This document shows positions 34,027 through 42,912 of a DNA stretch of 64,000 nucleotides, one piece after another. The first letter of the stretch is position 1. Each line of letters starts with the position of its first letter. The notes below the pieces were generated by a model, which was not told the DNA's origin, did no database searches, and saw only the letters and a program-made list of their open reading frames with translations. The translations under genes were made by a program, and so were the position numbers. The stretch comes from an uncultured bacterium (GTDB taxonomy: Bacteria > Krumholzibacteriota > Krumholzibacteriia > LZORAL124-64-63): positions 62,001 through 126,000 of the forward strand of contig CAIWHK010000006.1 of NCBI GenBank assembly GCA_903912525.1. The letters run 5' to 3'.

Positions 34027-34763
34027 CCGACGGCTTCAGCAACGTCTACGACGACGCCGACCGCGCCGCCTCGTACGACCAGCTCGAGTACCCGGGCACC
34101 TACCACCTGGCGTTCCGCGACATCCCCGACCTCATCGCGCGGCACGCCGTCGCGCCCACGCGGCGCGCCCTGGACTTCGGCTGCGGCGCCGGCCGCTCGA
34201 CGCGGTTCCTGAAGGCGCACGGCTGGGACGCCTGCGGCGCCGACATCTCCGCCGCGATGCTCGACCTCGCCCGTACCCGTGACCCCGAGGGCGCCTACCG
34301 CCTTGTGCGGGACGGCAACCTGGGCGACGACGTGCAAGGCCCCTTCGACCTGATCCTCTCGGCCTTCACCTTCGACAACATCCCCGGCTGGGAAAAAAAG
34401 GTGGCGCTGATGAGCGCGCTGCGCGAGCGGCTGGGCCCCGGCGGCCGGCTGCTGAACCTGGTCTCATCGCCGGACATCTACAGGCACGAATGGGTGTCGT
34501 TCTCGACGAAGGACTTCCCCGAGAACCGGCAGGCCCGCACCGGCGACCGCGTGCGGATCATCATGCTCGATGTGCCGGACCGGCGGCCGGTGGACGACAT
34601 CCTCTGGGAGCGGGACGCGTATCTGGAGGTCTACCGGCGGGCGGGGATGGGGCGGATCGAGGAGCACCTGCCGCTGGGGCGGCCTGACGATGGGATCGTG
34701 TGGGTCAGCGAGACGGCGGTGGCGCCGTGGGCCATCGATGTGGTGGGAAAGGCGGAGGCATGA
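34023..34763 (+). CDS. Class I SAM-dependent methyltransferase
   Basis: This 246-residue protein carries SAM motif I ALDFGCGAGRSTRFL (about 49-62), the acidic ribose-binding residue in CGADISAAML, motif IV FDLILSAFTFDNIP and a post-motif region LGPGGRLLNLVSS. The rest shows no substrate-specific domain. It starts by an ATGA overlap with the barrel gene and ends by the same overlap with the next secreted protein, so the three form one transcription unit with the ABC transporter. The substrate is unknown. Confidence 0.85.
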   Translation: MTDGFSNVYDDADRAASYDQLEYPGTYHLAFRDIPDLIARHAVAPTRRALDFGCGAGRSTRFLKAHGWDACGADISAAMLDLARTRDPEGAYRLVRDGNLGDDVQGPFDLILSAFTFDNIPGWEKKVALMSALRERLGPGGRLLNLVSSPDIYRHEWVSFSTKDFPENRQARTGDRVRIIMLDVPDRRPVDDILWERDAYLEVYRRAGMGRIEEHLPLGRPDDGIVWVSETAVAPWAIDVVGKAEA

Positions 34764-35503
34764 GGTACGCACGACTTATCGTCATCGGGTTGGCGCTGGG
34801 GCTGTCCGGCGCCGCGTCGGCCAACGGGCCTGAGATCGGCTTCAGCGCGGGCGGCATCTTTCCACTGGCCAGCACCCAGGTCCGGCTGGTGGAGGAGTTC
34901 GTCACCGTGCCGATCGAGGGCGGCGCGGTGCGCTGCCAGTACACGCTCAAGAACCTGGACGAGGCGCCGGCTTCGATCACGATGGGCTTCGTGACGAATG
35001 CCCCGTGGCCACGTCCCGATAATCCGTATGGCGCGCAGTATCGTGCGTCGCATTTCGAGGTGATCCGGGATGGCCGGTCGCTGCCGGTCCGGCTGGAGGC
35101 TCTCGACAAGGACACGTGGGCGTCGTTCATGACGGTGCCGCCGGACTCGTTGCCGGTCTGGACGCTCGATTTCGGGCCGCGCGAGAAAGTCTGGCTCTCG
35201 ATCAGTTATGACGTGCTGCCCTCGGGCGGGTGCGATGGCAGCCACTGCTCGCTCGACATGACCTACTATGCCGCCACGGCGCGGCTGTGGGCGGGAGAGG
35301 TGGGCTACGCCAGCATCCAGTTCACCTTCGGCCGGGTCGCGGCGATCCTGCGCCAGGGCATCCCCGATTGTTCCCCGTATTTCCGGCTGGAGGCCAGCCC
35401 ACCGTTCTACCGGGAGACTGCCGGGGGCATCGCGTGGGAGTACAAGGACTGGGAGCCCGACACCGATTTCAAAGTCCGGATCGATTGGACGGCAGCCAAC
35501 TGA
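34760..35503 (+). CDS. Secreted protein of unknown function
   Basis: The 247-residue protein begins with a signal peptide (RYARLIVIGLALGLSGAASA) and continues with a beta-rich domain: IFPLASTQVRLVEEFVTVPIEGGAVRCQYTLKNLDEAPASITMGF, then ASFMTVPPDSLPVWTLDFGPREKVWLSISYDVLPSGG. The layout recalls proteins with a Ig-like fold that start from LASxxVRLxxE; no enzymatic motif is seen. Two cysteines (CDGSHC) could form a disulfide. The start overlaps the methyltransferase stop; GCGGAGG lies upstream. It is the last gene before the rimP operon leader. Confidence 0.55.
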   Translation: MRYARLIVIGLALGLSGAASANGPEIGFSAGGIFPLASTQVRLVEEFVTVPIEGGAVRCQYTLKNLDEAPASITMGFVTNAPWPRPDNPYGAQYRASHFEVIRDGRSLPVRLEALDKDTWASFMTVPPDSLPVWTLDFGPREKVWLSISYDVLPSGGCDGSHCSLDMTYYAATARLWAGEVGYASIQFTFGRVAAILRQGIPDCSPYFRLEASPPFYRETAGGIAWEYKDWEPDTDFKVRIDWTAAN

Positions 35504-35517
35504 CCTGGCGCAACCGG

Positions 35518-35535
35518 ACTTGCGCCGGCGCAAGT
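35518..35535. repeat. Perfect copy of the 18-bp palindrome
   Basis: An exact copy lies 14 bp after the stop of the secreted-protein gene, in the gap before the rimP operon. The sequence between it and the rimP promoter includes an A+T-rich patch (TTTATCGATAATATG, about 35573-35587) whose role is unclear. Confidence 0.9.
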
Positions 35536-35691
35536 GCCCCCGAATCCCGGTTCGCGGGCCGGATGAGCATTTATCGATAATATGTTGTCATTTATAGGGA
35601 TCCCGTCAGGGCTGCCGGGGGCTGGGCCGCCCACCCCCGAACCCGCCCCAACCCCTGAACTTCCATCCCCAACCCCCCAAACCGATTGCGC

Positions 35692-35720
35692 TTGCTGCAA
35701 AGCACCCTACCGGGTATATT
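35692..35720 (+). promoter_or_regulatory. Predicted promoter of the rimP-nusA-infB operon
   Basis: TTGCTG (35692-35697) and TATATT (35715-35720) are spaced by 17 bp. Transcription would start near 35727, giving an 88-nt leader that contains two terminator-like hairpins before the rimP TTG start. Confidence 0.5.
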
Positions 35721-35736
35721 GGCATCACCCAGAGAC

Positions 35737-35791
35737 CCCACAGCAACGCAGGTGGGCTTTTTGAGGTGGGCTTAACGTCCACTTTTTTTTT
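35737..35791 (+). terminator. Leader attenuator of the rimP-nusA operon (two alternative terminator hairpins)
   Basis: CCCAC (35737-35741) can pair with GTGGG at 35752-35756, which is followed by CTTTTT, or with the second GTGGG at 35766-35770. That second GTGGGC also pairs with GTCCAC (35777-35782) around TTAAC, followed at once by nine Ts. The hairpins are mutually exclusive. Weak leader terminators in front of rimP-nusA are known in Bacillus subtilis, where NusA stimulates termination of its own operon. That this leader works the same way is inference from sequence layout. Confidence 0.5.
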
Positions 35792-35814
35792 AGCCCGATG
35801 GAAGGTGCCCAGAC

Positions 35815-36525
35815 TTGGCCGAACCCGGAACGCCCGAAACAACGCGATTCGAACCCAGGCGGCTCGCTGCCGAGGTCATCGCGTTGCTCGAAGGCGATCT
35901 GACGAGCCAGGGCTTCGAGCTGCTGGACGTCCGCGTGTTCCGGGGCGGCGGTCGCATCACGCTGCGCATCTTCGTCGACCTGCCCGAGGGCGGCATCAAC
36001 CTGGACGAAGTGGCGACTGCGTCGCGCACCGTCAGCATGCTGCTCGAAGAGGCCGACTCCATCGCCGACCCCTACGTGCTGGAAGTCTCGTCGCCCGGTG
36101 TGCGGCGGCCGTTGCGGACCCGGGAACACTACCTGGCCGCGATCGGCAAGCGCATCGAGGTGAAGGTCTCCGTCCCCGACGGTTCCAAGCGGCTGCGGGG
36201 CACGTTGATGGAAGTGGGCGCGTCGTCGGTGACCATCAGGCCGGTGCCGCGTGCCGATACGACGCCCGGCGAGGTGGATGGCGAGGCCCCGAAGCCCGTC
36301 GCGCCGCCGGCCGAGGCGCCGAAGCCGGTCACCCTCATGCTGAACCGGCTGCGCGAGGGCAACCTCGATCCCGAGTTCGATGTGCAGGCGATCATCCACG
36401 CGGACCGCCGGCAGAAGAAGGACGCGAAACAGCAGGAGCGCCGGGAACGCCCGGCGCGACGCAAGGGCCGCCCGAAGAACAAAGACGGCAAGGCCGGCGG
36501 CGGCCCGGACAAGCAGGAGAGTTAG
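35815..36525 (+). CDS. rimP: Ribosome maturation factor RimP
   Basis: RimP assists 30S subunit maturation. The 236-residue protein has the expected N-terminal domain (AAEVIALLEGDLTSQGFELLDVRVFRGGGRITLRIFVDLPEGGINLDEVATASRTV) and the diagnostic PYVLEVSSPGVRRPLRTREHY followed by the SH3-like domain (GKRIEVKV...GTLMEVG). It is longer than the usual 150 residues: a Pro-rich insertion (about 160-180) lies inside the second domain and the C-terminus is a very basic tail (RRQKKDAKQQERRERPARRKGRPKNKDGK). TTG 35815 has GAAGG nine bases upstream. nusA follows after 3 bp. Confidence 0.9.
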   Translation: MAEPGTPETTRFEPRRLAAEVIALLEGDLTSQGFELLDVRVFRGGGRITLRIFVDLPEGGINLDEVATASRTVSMLLEEADSIADPYVLEVSSPGVRRPLRTREHYLAAIGKRIEVKVSVPDGSKRLRGTLMEVGASSVTIRPVPRADTTPGEVDGEAPKPVAPPAEAPKPVTLMLNRLREGNLDPEFDVQAIIHADRRQKKDAKQQERRERPARRKGRPKNKDGKAGGGPDKQES

Positions 36526-36528
36526 CGC

Positions 36529-38019
36529 ATGGACCACAACGTACTGCAGGCCCTGAACGAGATCGCCAGGGAAAAGAACATCGACAAGGCCATCATCATC
36601 GAGTCGCTCGAGGCCGGCCTGCAGTCGGCTGCCCGCAAGAAGCTGGGCGCCGAGGCGAACATCGATGCGAAGGTCGACCCGATGACCGGGGCGATGTCGG
36701 TCGAGATGGTCAAGACGGTGGTCGAGGAAGTCGACGACCCGGATACCGACATCTCGCTGGAAGAGGCGCAGATCGAGTTCGGCGAGGGCGTCGAGCTGGG
36801 CGACGAGCTCCGCTGGCCGCTGGAGGTCGACGAGTTCGGCCGCAACGCCATCCTGGTCGCCAAGCAGATCCTGGTGCAGAAGGTCCGCGAGGCCGAGCGC
36901 GCCCAGATCTACGAGGAATACAAGGACCGCGTGAACGAGATCATCGTGGGCACCGTGCAGCAGGTCGACCGTGGCAACGTGCTGGTCAACCTGGGCCGCA
37001 CCGAGGCCATGATGCCGTTCCGCGAGCAGATCCGCGGCGAGAAGCTGCACCAGGGCAAGACGGTCCGTTGCTTCATCATCGAGGTGCTGGACAACGCCAA
37101 GGGCCCGCAGGTCATCCTGTCGCGCAGCCATCCCGGATTCCTGAAGGCGCTGTTCGAGCAGGAAGTGCCCGAGATCCAGGAGAAGATCGTCGAGATCAAG
37201 GCCGTGGCGCGCGAGCCGGGAACCCGCTCGAAGATCGCCGTGGTCAGCAACGACGACCGCGTGGATCCGGTGGGCAGCTGCGTCGGCATGAAGGGCAGCC
37301 GCGTGCAGGCCGTGACGCGTGAGCTTTCGGGCGAGCGCGTGGACATCGTGCCCTGGAGCGCCGAGCCCAGCCTGATGATCGCCCGTGCGCTGAGCCCGGC
37401 CATCGTCAGCCACATCGAGCTGCATCGCGACCGCAACGAGGCCACGGTCATCGTCGGCGACGACCAGCTCAGCAAGGCGATCGGCAAGGAAGGCAAGAAC
37501 GTCCGCCTGGCCGCCAAGCTGACCGAGTGGAAGATCGACCTCGTCTCGTCGCGCGAGTACGGCATCCGCCAGCGCGTCGTCGACGAGATGACCATGCAGC
37601 TGGCCGAGATGGACGGCGTCACGCCGGAGATCCTGGTGGTGCTTGAGGCCGTGGGCATCGACACCATCGACGCCCTGGCCGATGTCCCTTACGCCACCCT
37701 GGTCGAGCTGCCGGGCATGGACGAGGAGACGGCCGAGAAGCTGCAGACCACGGCCCAGATGACCTCGGACCAGCTGAAGGTGCTGATCGACCGGACGATC
37801 GCCGAGGAGCTGGCCAAGGAAGCCGAGGCCGAGAAGCCGCTGTTCGACGAGTCGGCGCTGACGGACGAAGGCATGCAGTCGGACGAGACGCTGGCTGCGT
37901 TCGAGCAGGGCGATGTGCCCATGCCGGCGGGCGAGCTGTTCAAGGACTTGCCGAAGACCGAGGCCGAAGAGGAAGAACCGAAGGTCAACCCGTTCGCCAA
38001 CACCGAACTGGACGACTAG
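36529..38019 (+). CDS. nusA: Transcription termination/antitermination factor NusA
   Basis: NusA binds RNA polymerase and modulates pausing, termination and antitermination. The 496 residues show the N-terminal polymerase-binding domain (NVLQALNEIAREKNIDKAIIIESLEAGL), the S1 domain (VGTVQQVDRGNVLVNLGRTEAMMP), two KH domains (DPVGSCVGMKGSRVQAVTREL and GKEGKNVRLAAKLTEWKID) and helix-hairpin-helix units (ALADVPYATLVELPGMDEETAEKL). It ends in an acidic tail of about 90 residues. AGGAGAG precedes ATG 36529. The operon context is standard. Confidence 0.97.
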   Translation: MDHNVLQALNEIAREKNIDKAIIIESLEAGLQSAARKKLGAEANIDAKVDPMTGAMSVEMVKTVVEEVDDPDTDISLEEAQIEFGEGVELGDELRWPLEVDEFGRNAILVAKQILVQKVREAERAQIYEEYKDRVNEIIVGTVQQVDRGNVLVNLGRTEAMMPFREQIRGEKLHQGKTVRCFIIEVLDNAKGPQVILSRSHPGFLKALFEQEVPEIQEKIVEIKAVAREPGTRSKIAVVSNDDRVDPVGSCVGMKGSRVQAVTRELSGERVDIVPWSAEPSLMIARALSPAIVSHIELHRDRNEATVIVGDDQLSKAIGKEGKNVRLAAKLTEWKIDLVSSREYGIRQRVVDEMTMQLAEMDGVTPEILVVLEAVGIDTIDALADVPYATLVELPGMDEETAEKLQTTAQMTSDQLKVLIDRTIAEELAKEAEAEKPLFDESALTDEGMQSDETLAAFEQGDVPMPAGELFKDLPKTEAEEEEPKVNPFANTELDD

Positions 38020-38031
38020 TTGGAGCCGACT

Positions 38032-38343
38032 GTGGACGCTGCCCCGCGCGATCCGTCGCGACTGCTGGCGCTGCTGGGCCTGGCCCGCCGCGCGAACAAG
38101 CTGCAGGTGGGGTGGAGCGCGGTGGAGCAGGCCGTCCACCGGAACGAAAGGCCGCTGGTGATCCTGGCGGTCGACATGGGAGCCGGGCAGCGCACACGGG
38201 CGCTGCGGTGGGAACCGGTGCGGGGCTTCGTGGCCGATCAGGTCACGTGCGACGAACTGGCGACGCACCTGGGACGAAACAAGCTCTCGGTCGTGAGTGT
38301 GTGTGATCCGGGTTTCGTCGACGGGATCCGGAAACTGGGGTGA
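38032..38343 (+). CDS. L7Ae/L30e-type RNA-binding protein (YlxQ-like)
   Basis: This small protein (103 residues from GTG 38032) has the L7Ae/L30e pattern LLALLGLARRANKLQVGWSAVEQAV at the N-terminus, HRNERPLVILAVDMGAGQRTRAL in the middle and TCDELATHLGRNKLSVVSVCDPGFV near the end. It lies between nusA and infB, the place of ylxQ in Bacillus. L7Ae-fold proteins bind kink-turn RNA; ylxQ itself has no settled role. GGAG lies 6 nt before the GTG; TTG 38020, directly after the nusA stop, is an alternative. The usual YlxR/RnpM gene is absent. Confidence 0.8.
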   Translation: MDAAPRDPSRLLALLGLARRANKLQVGWSAVEQAVHRNERPLVILAVDMGAGQRTRALRWEPVRGFVADQVTCDELATHLGRNKLSVVSVCDPGFVDGIRKLG

Positions 38344-38407
38344 CGTCAAGGCGCCGGGCCGTATGGGCCGGGCGCGGCGGACACCCCGCTGTCGGAGGTT
38401 TTGCGAG

Positions 38408-41281
38408 TTGCTGAGGAAGCTGCGCGTCTACGAGCTGGGCCGGCACTACGGTGTCGACAGCAAGCAGATCATGGACCTGCTCCTGAAGATGAAGGTGCAG
38501 GCCAAGAGCCATATGAGCGTGCTCGAGGATGATGAAGTGGACAAGGTCCACGCCATCTTCCAGCGCAAGCGTGAGCTTGCGCGCGAGAACTACGCGCGCT
38601 CGCACGGGCTCAACCCCGACCAGTTGAAGAACATGGCGGCCCTCAAGCCGCTCGAGAAGCCTGTCCCGACGGACGAGCCCGAGCCGGAAGTCAAGGTCAC
38701 GAAGAAGAAGGTGACCAAGAAGAAGGTCGCCGGCAAGCCCACGGTGCTGGTCATCAAGAAGGCCGGCCAGGCCACGGCAGTGTCCAAGAAGGCCCAGGCC
38801 GAGAAGGACGCCGTCGAGCAGGCCAAGGAAGCCGATGTCGTGCGCCGCCGCGAGCATCTGGAGAAGCGCGAAGCCGACCTGGCCGCCATGCGTGAAGAGC
38901 ACGCCGTGGCCCGCCAGGTGAAGGCGCGCCTGGTCAAGAAGGCCGACCTGCCGAAGCCCGAAGAGGTTCCGGTGGTCGTCGAGCCGGTCGTGGAAGCCCC
39001 GGTAGTCGAGGCCGTCGAGGTCGAGGCCGGCGCTCCCGAGACACCTGTCACCGAGACGCCCGAGACGCCTGTGACCGAAGGCGAGGCTGCGGCCGAGACT
39101 TCGGCCGCTGCGGCGCCCGCGGGTGCGCCCGGCAAGCCGGCCGGTCCGGCCGGCGCGGGCAGCCCGGCCGATCCGCTGGACGGCCTGGGTCTCAAGAAGA
39201 ACGACGGCTTCAAGGTCGGCGACATCGTGCGCGCGGCCCCGAAGCCGCGGGCCGACGGTACGACGCCCGGGGCGGCGGCCGGCACCGGCGCGGTCAGCAG
39301 CGACTCGGTGCGCGACTCCATCAAGGCGGCCATCGCGCGTCGCCGCGAGGAAGCCGACGCCCGCGAAGCGAACCAGCGCGCCAAGCGCGCCCGCAAGAAG
39401 AAGAAGAAGGTCGATGAAGTCGAGGTGCAGCGCGCGGTCAAGGCGACCATGGCTCAGCTCGGTGGCGCCACAGGCAAGAAGAAGCGGCGCAAGGGCGGAG
39501 AACAGGAAGAAGACGAGACGGTGGAGACCACCCTGCTGAAGCTGACCGAGTTCATCACCGTCCAGGAGCTGGCCGACAAGCTTCAGGTGCGCGCCCAGGA
39601 GCTTATCGGCAAGCTCTTCAGCGTCGGCATCATGGCGACCATCAACCAGCGGCTGGAGAAGTCCAGCATCGAACTGCTGGCGGCCGACTACGACCGCGAG
39701 GTCGAGTTCCTCTCCGAGTACGGCGAGGAAGTGCTCGAGACCGAAGAGGTCAAGGAAGAGGACCTGATGGACCGCCCGCCGGTGGTGACGGTCATGGGTC
39801 ACGTCGACCATGGCAAGACGTCGCTGCTGGATCGTATCCGCAACACGAACGTGATCGCGGGCGAGGCCGGCGGCATCACGCAGCACATCGGCGCCTACAC
39901 CGTGGCGACCGCGAAGGGTCCGATCACCTTCCTGGACACCCCGGGTCACGCGGCGTTCACGGCCATGCGCGCCCGCGGCGCCCAGGTGACGGACATCGTC
40001 ATCCTGATCGTGGCGGCCGACGATCGCGTCATGCCGCAGACGGTCGAGGCCATCTCGCACGCCAAGGCGGCGGGTGTGCCCATGATCGTGGCGATCAACA
40101 AGATCGACCTGCCGGGCTCGCGTCCCGACCTGGTGAAGCACGAGCTGCTGCAGCACGGCATCGCGGTCGAGGAGTTCGGCGGCTCGACGATGATCGCCGA
40201 GATTTCCGCCAAGAAGGGCATCGGCATCGAGAGCCTGCTCGACATGATCCACCTGCAGGCCGAGGTGCTGGAGCTCAAGGCCAGCCCGAAGGGCCCCGCG
40301 CGCGGCATCGTGATCGAGGCCAAGAAGGAGCAGGGCCGCGGCGTCGTGTTCACGGTCCTCGTGGAGCAGGGCACCCTGTCGATGGGCGACAACTTCCTGG
40401 CCGGCATGGTTGACGGCAAGGTCCGCGCCCTGCAGGACGAGCGCGGCAAGACGATGAAGACCGTCAAGCCGGGCGAGCCCTGCGAGGTGCTGGGCGCCTC
40501 GGCGGTGCCCGAGGCCGGCGACCGCTTCTACGTGCTCGAGTCAGAGCGCGAGGCCCGCGACCTGGCGGCCAAGCGCCGCAGCCTGCAGCGCCAGCAGAAG
40601 CTGGTCGGGCCGAAGCAGGTCATCGACCTGGACAACCTGGCCAGCCTGATGAGCGCCGGCGACCTCAAGGAACTGCCGATCATCATCAAGGGCGACGTCG
40701 CCGGTTCGGTGGAAGCCCTGGCCGGCCAGCTCATGGAGCTGAACACGTCCGAAGTGCAGGTCCGCATCATGCACAAGGCCGTGGGCGCGGTTTCGGAATC
40801 CGACGTGCTGCTGGCTGCCAACGTGGGCGCCATGATCATCGGCTTCCACCTGCGTCCGGGCGCTGCGATCCAGGACATGGCCAAGCGGCACAATGTGACC
40901 ATCGAGGTCTTCGACATCATCTACGAGGTCGTCGACACGCTCAAGAAGGCCATGGCCGGCCTGCTCGGCAGCATCAAGCGCGAGGTTTCGACCGGTCGCG
41001 CCCAGGTGCGTGTCGTGTTCCGGATCCCGAAGGTCGGCTCGGTGGCCGGCTCGATGGTGCTGGACGGCGTCATCAAGCGGAACTCGCGGGCGCGCCTGGT
41101 GCGCAACGAGGTCGTGGTCTTCGAGGGCAAGGTCAATTCGCTCAAGCGCTTCAAGGAAGACACCAAGGAAGTGGCGACCGGGTACGAATGCGGTATCGGG
41201 TTGGAGAACTTCTACGACATGGAAGAGGGCGACGTCCTGGAATGCTACGAGATCGAAGAAATCAGACGCACCGAGTTGTAG
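38408..41281 (+). CDS. infB: Translation initiation factor IF-2
   Basis: IF-2 is the GTPase that places initiator tRNA on the ribosome. From TTG 38408 (GGAGG nine bases upstream) the protein has 957 residues. It has an N-terminal IF2_N motif ([24 protein letters not shown]), a long Lys/Glu/Pro/Ala-rich linker to about residue 360, a second IF2_N motif ([25 protein letters not shown]), then the GTPase with G1 GHVDHGKTS (about 464), G3 DTPGHAAF, G4 NKIDLPG and G5 SAKKGIG, and the C-terminal beta-barrel domains. The frame stays open to 38297 without family similarity. Confidence 0.96.
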   Translation: MLRKLRVYELGRHYGVDSKQIMDLLLKMKVQAKSHMSVLEDDEVDKVHAIFQRKRELARENYARSHGLNPDQLKNMAALKPLEKPVPTDEPEPEVKVTKKKVTKKKVAGKPTVLVIKKAGQATAVSKKAQAEKDAVEQAKEADVVRRREHLEKREADLAAMREEHAVARQVKARLVKKADLPKPEEVPVVVEPVVEAPVVEAVEVEAGAPETPVTETPETPVTEGEAAAETSAAAAPAGAPGKPAGPAGAGSPADPLDGLGLKKNDGFKVGDIVRAAPKPRADGTTPGAAAGTGAVSSDSVRDSIKAAIARRREEADAREANQRAKRARKKKKKVDEVEVQRAVKATMAQLGGATGKKKRRKGGEQEEDETVETTLLKLTEFITVQELADKLQVRAQELIGKLFSVGIMATINQRLEKSSIELLAADYDREVEFLSEYGEEVLETEEVKEEDLMDRPPVVTVMGHVDHGKTSLLDRIRNTNVIAGEAGGITQHIGAYTVATAKGPITFLDTPGHAAFTAMRARGAQVTDIVILIVAADDRVMPQTVEAISHAKAAGVPMIVAINKIDLPGSRPDLVKHELLQHGIAVEEFGGSTMIAEISAKKGIGIESLLDMIHLQAEVLELKASPKGPARGIVIEAKKEQGRGVVFTVLVEQGTLSMGDNFLAGMVDGKVRALQDERGKTMKTVKPGEPCEVLGASAVPEAGDRFYVLESEREARDLAAKRRSLQRQQKLVGPKQVIDLDNLASLMSAGDLKELPIIIKGDVAGSVEALAGQLMELNTSEVQVRIMHKAVGAVSESDVLLAANVGAMIIGFHLRPGAAIQDMAKRHNVTIEVFDIIYEVVDTLKKAMAGLLGSIKREVSTGRAQVRVVFRIPKVGSVAGSMVLDGVIKRNSRARLVRNEVVVFEGKVNSLKRFKEDTKEVATGYECGIGLENFYDMEEGDVLECYEIEEIRRTEL

Positions 41282-41289
41282 TTCGGTGA

Positions 41290-41359
41290 TGGATGCGACC
41301 GCGGGCAGGCAGTCCTCGGGCCTTTGGCCCTGCGGATAGCCTGCCCGCAGTCGCATCCA
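41290..41359. repeat. Long imperfect inverted repeat (70-nt hairpin) between infB and rbfA
   Basis: TGGATGCGACCGCGGGCAGG with the following C (41290-41310) pairs with its complement at 41339-41359 over 21 positions, with one mismatch. The loop holds a second small stem, GGGCC-TTT-GGCCC (41318-41330). No T run follows, so a simple terminator is unlikely. It could be an RNA processing site, an mRNA stabiliser or a mobile hairpin element. Confidence 0.75.
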
Positions 41360-41427
41360 CCACCAAACTACGCTCGGTCGCCTGATGTTCGATCGCGTGC
41401 AATCGCAGGACGACGGAGGTAATAGAG

Positions 41428-42912
41428 ATGGATCCGTACAGGACCAACAAGATGACGCACGCGATTCTCGAGGTTCTCTCGGAGTTGCTGCAGGCGCACG
41501 TCAAGGATCCGCGCGTGGGGTTCGTCACGCTGGGGGGCGTGAAGCTCAACCGGGACCACTCGGTGGCCGAGGTGTACTTCTCGGTGATGGGCGAAGGGGC
41601 CGACCCGGCGCAGTCGCTGGAGGGTCTCAAGAAGGCCAGGGGTTTCCTGCAGGCGAAGCTGAGCAAGACGCTCGGCATGCGCACGACGCCCGACCTGCGG
41701 TTCGTGTACGACGAGTCGCTGGTGCGCGGCGAGTTGCTCGACGGCCTGCTCGCCGAGCTCAAGGGCAAGGGCGAGTTCCTGACCGAGGCCGAGAAGCGCC
41801 GGCAGCTGTGCCTGGACGACCTGGTGCCGCCCGCGCACCTGCTGACGGCGCTGCGCCTGGCGCGCGTCGTCTGGGTGGTGCCGCACCACAACCCCGATCC
41901 CGACGCGATGGGCGCCGCGCTGGCGCTGGGGCAGGCGCTGCAGGCGATGGGCCGGCAGGCGCGCGTGCTGTCGTATCCGGATCCGGCCGTGGGCCTGACC
42001 GACCTGCCTGGCCACAGCCAGGTGCTGGTCAGCGACAAGGCGCCGGACGCGTTCACCGCCGAGGAGCCCGACACCATCGTGCTGGTGGATTGCCACCGCA
42101 TCGATCGCACCGGCCCGCTCGAAGAGACGCTGGCCCGTTGCGAGACGCGCCTGGCCATTGACCACCACCTGGTCAGCGGGCGCCGCGCGCCGGAGCCAGG
42201 CTGGATCGAAGCGCGCGCCTGCTCGACGTGCACGCTCATCTACCAGGTGATTTCGGAGCTGGCGAAGGGCGATCTCGAGCCGGTCGATGAGGACGTTGAA
42301 GTCGAGGAGGGCGCCGAGGAAGGCGCCGAGGCGTCCGCCGTCGAGGCCGCCGAGCCCGAGGGCGACGCGCCGTTCGACATGACGCTCGACATGGCGACCA
42401 ACCTCTACGCCGGCCTGGTCAACGACACCGGCGGCTTCCGCTTCGACAACACCGTGCCGTTCACCTTCGAGCTGGCGCGCCGCCTGTCGGCGATGGGCGT
42501 CGACACGGCGAAGGTCGCGGCGATGACGTTGCACCGGTACCGGCGCGCGGGCATCGAGCTGATGCAGCGCGTGCTGGCCACGTTCCAGTGGTACGACCAG
42601 GGCCGCATCCTGGTGTTGCACGCCTCGCGCGCGATGATCGAGGAGACCGGCGGCTCGATGGCCGACACCGAGGGCTTCGTGAACATCGCGACGGCCGTCG
42701 ACGGCGTGCGCTTCGTCGTCTTCCTGAAGGAGATCGGCGACGACACCTGGCGCGCCTCGCTGCGCGTGCGCGGCGACGGCGACGTGCAGCAGGTGGCGGC
42801 GCGGTACGGCGGTGGCGGGCATCGCGCCGCGGCGGGGTGCACCATCCAGGGCGTGCACGCCGACATCGTCGACGACCTGGTGGCCCAGCTGGCCGCCATG
42901 CCGCGCGGATGA
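41428..42912 (+). CDS. rbfA: Fusion of ribosome-binding factor A with DHH/DHHA1 nanoRNase/pAp phosphatase
   Basis: The 494-residue protein joins two activities. Residues 1-115 are RbfA, a 30S maturation factor (RTNKMTHAILEVLSELLQAHVKDPRVGFVTLGGVKL; AEVYFSVMG; LRFVYDESL). Residues 140-494 are an NrnA-type DHH/DHHA1 phosphoesterase that degrades oligoribonucleotides of a few bases or 3'-phosphoadenosine 5'-phosphate. Its motifs are VPHHNPDPDAMGAAL (about 150-164), LVDCHR, the DHH triplet (245-247) and GGGGHRAAAG (about 463-472). An acidic insertion (EDVEVEEGAEEGAE, about 290-305) sits between DHH and DHHA1 parts. rbfA and nrnA are often adjacent genes; here there is no stop or start between them. 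GGAGGT precedes ATG 41428. Confidence 0.92.
   Translation: MDPYRTNKMTHAILEVLSELLQAHVKDPRVGFVTLGGVKLNRDHSVAEVYFSVMGEGADPAQSLEGLKKARGFLQAKLSKTLGMRTTPDLRFVYDESLVRGELLDGLLAELKGKGEFLTEAEKRRQLCLDDLVPPAHLLTALRLARVVWVVPHHNPDPDAMGAALALGQALQAMGRQARVLSYPDPAVGLTDLPGHSQVLVSDKAPDAFTAEEPDTIVLVDCHRIDRTGPLEETLARCETRLAIDHHLVSGRRAPEPGWIEARACSTCTLIYQVISELAKGDLEPVDEDVEVEEGAEEGAEASAVEAAEPEGDAPFDMTLDMATNLYAGLVNDTGGFRFDNTVPFTFELARRLSAMGVDTAKVAAMTLHRYRRAGIELMQRVLATFQWYDQGRILVLHASRAMIEETGGSMADTEGFVNIATAVDGVRFVVFLKEIGDDTWRASLRVRGDGDVQQVAARYGGGGHRAAAGCTIQGVHADIVDDLVAQLAAMPRG

Noticed and set aside
35725-40252. Long minus-strand frames opposite rimP, nusA and infB
   Set aside because: Same shadow effect; His/Asp/Leu-rich translation with no recognisable domain, while the plus strand carries clear genes.
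41290-41359. Intrinsic terminator after infB
   Set aside because: The stem is long and strong, but no T run follows it, and the next gene with GGAGGT belongs to the usual operon.
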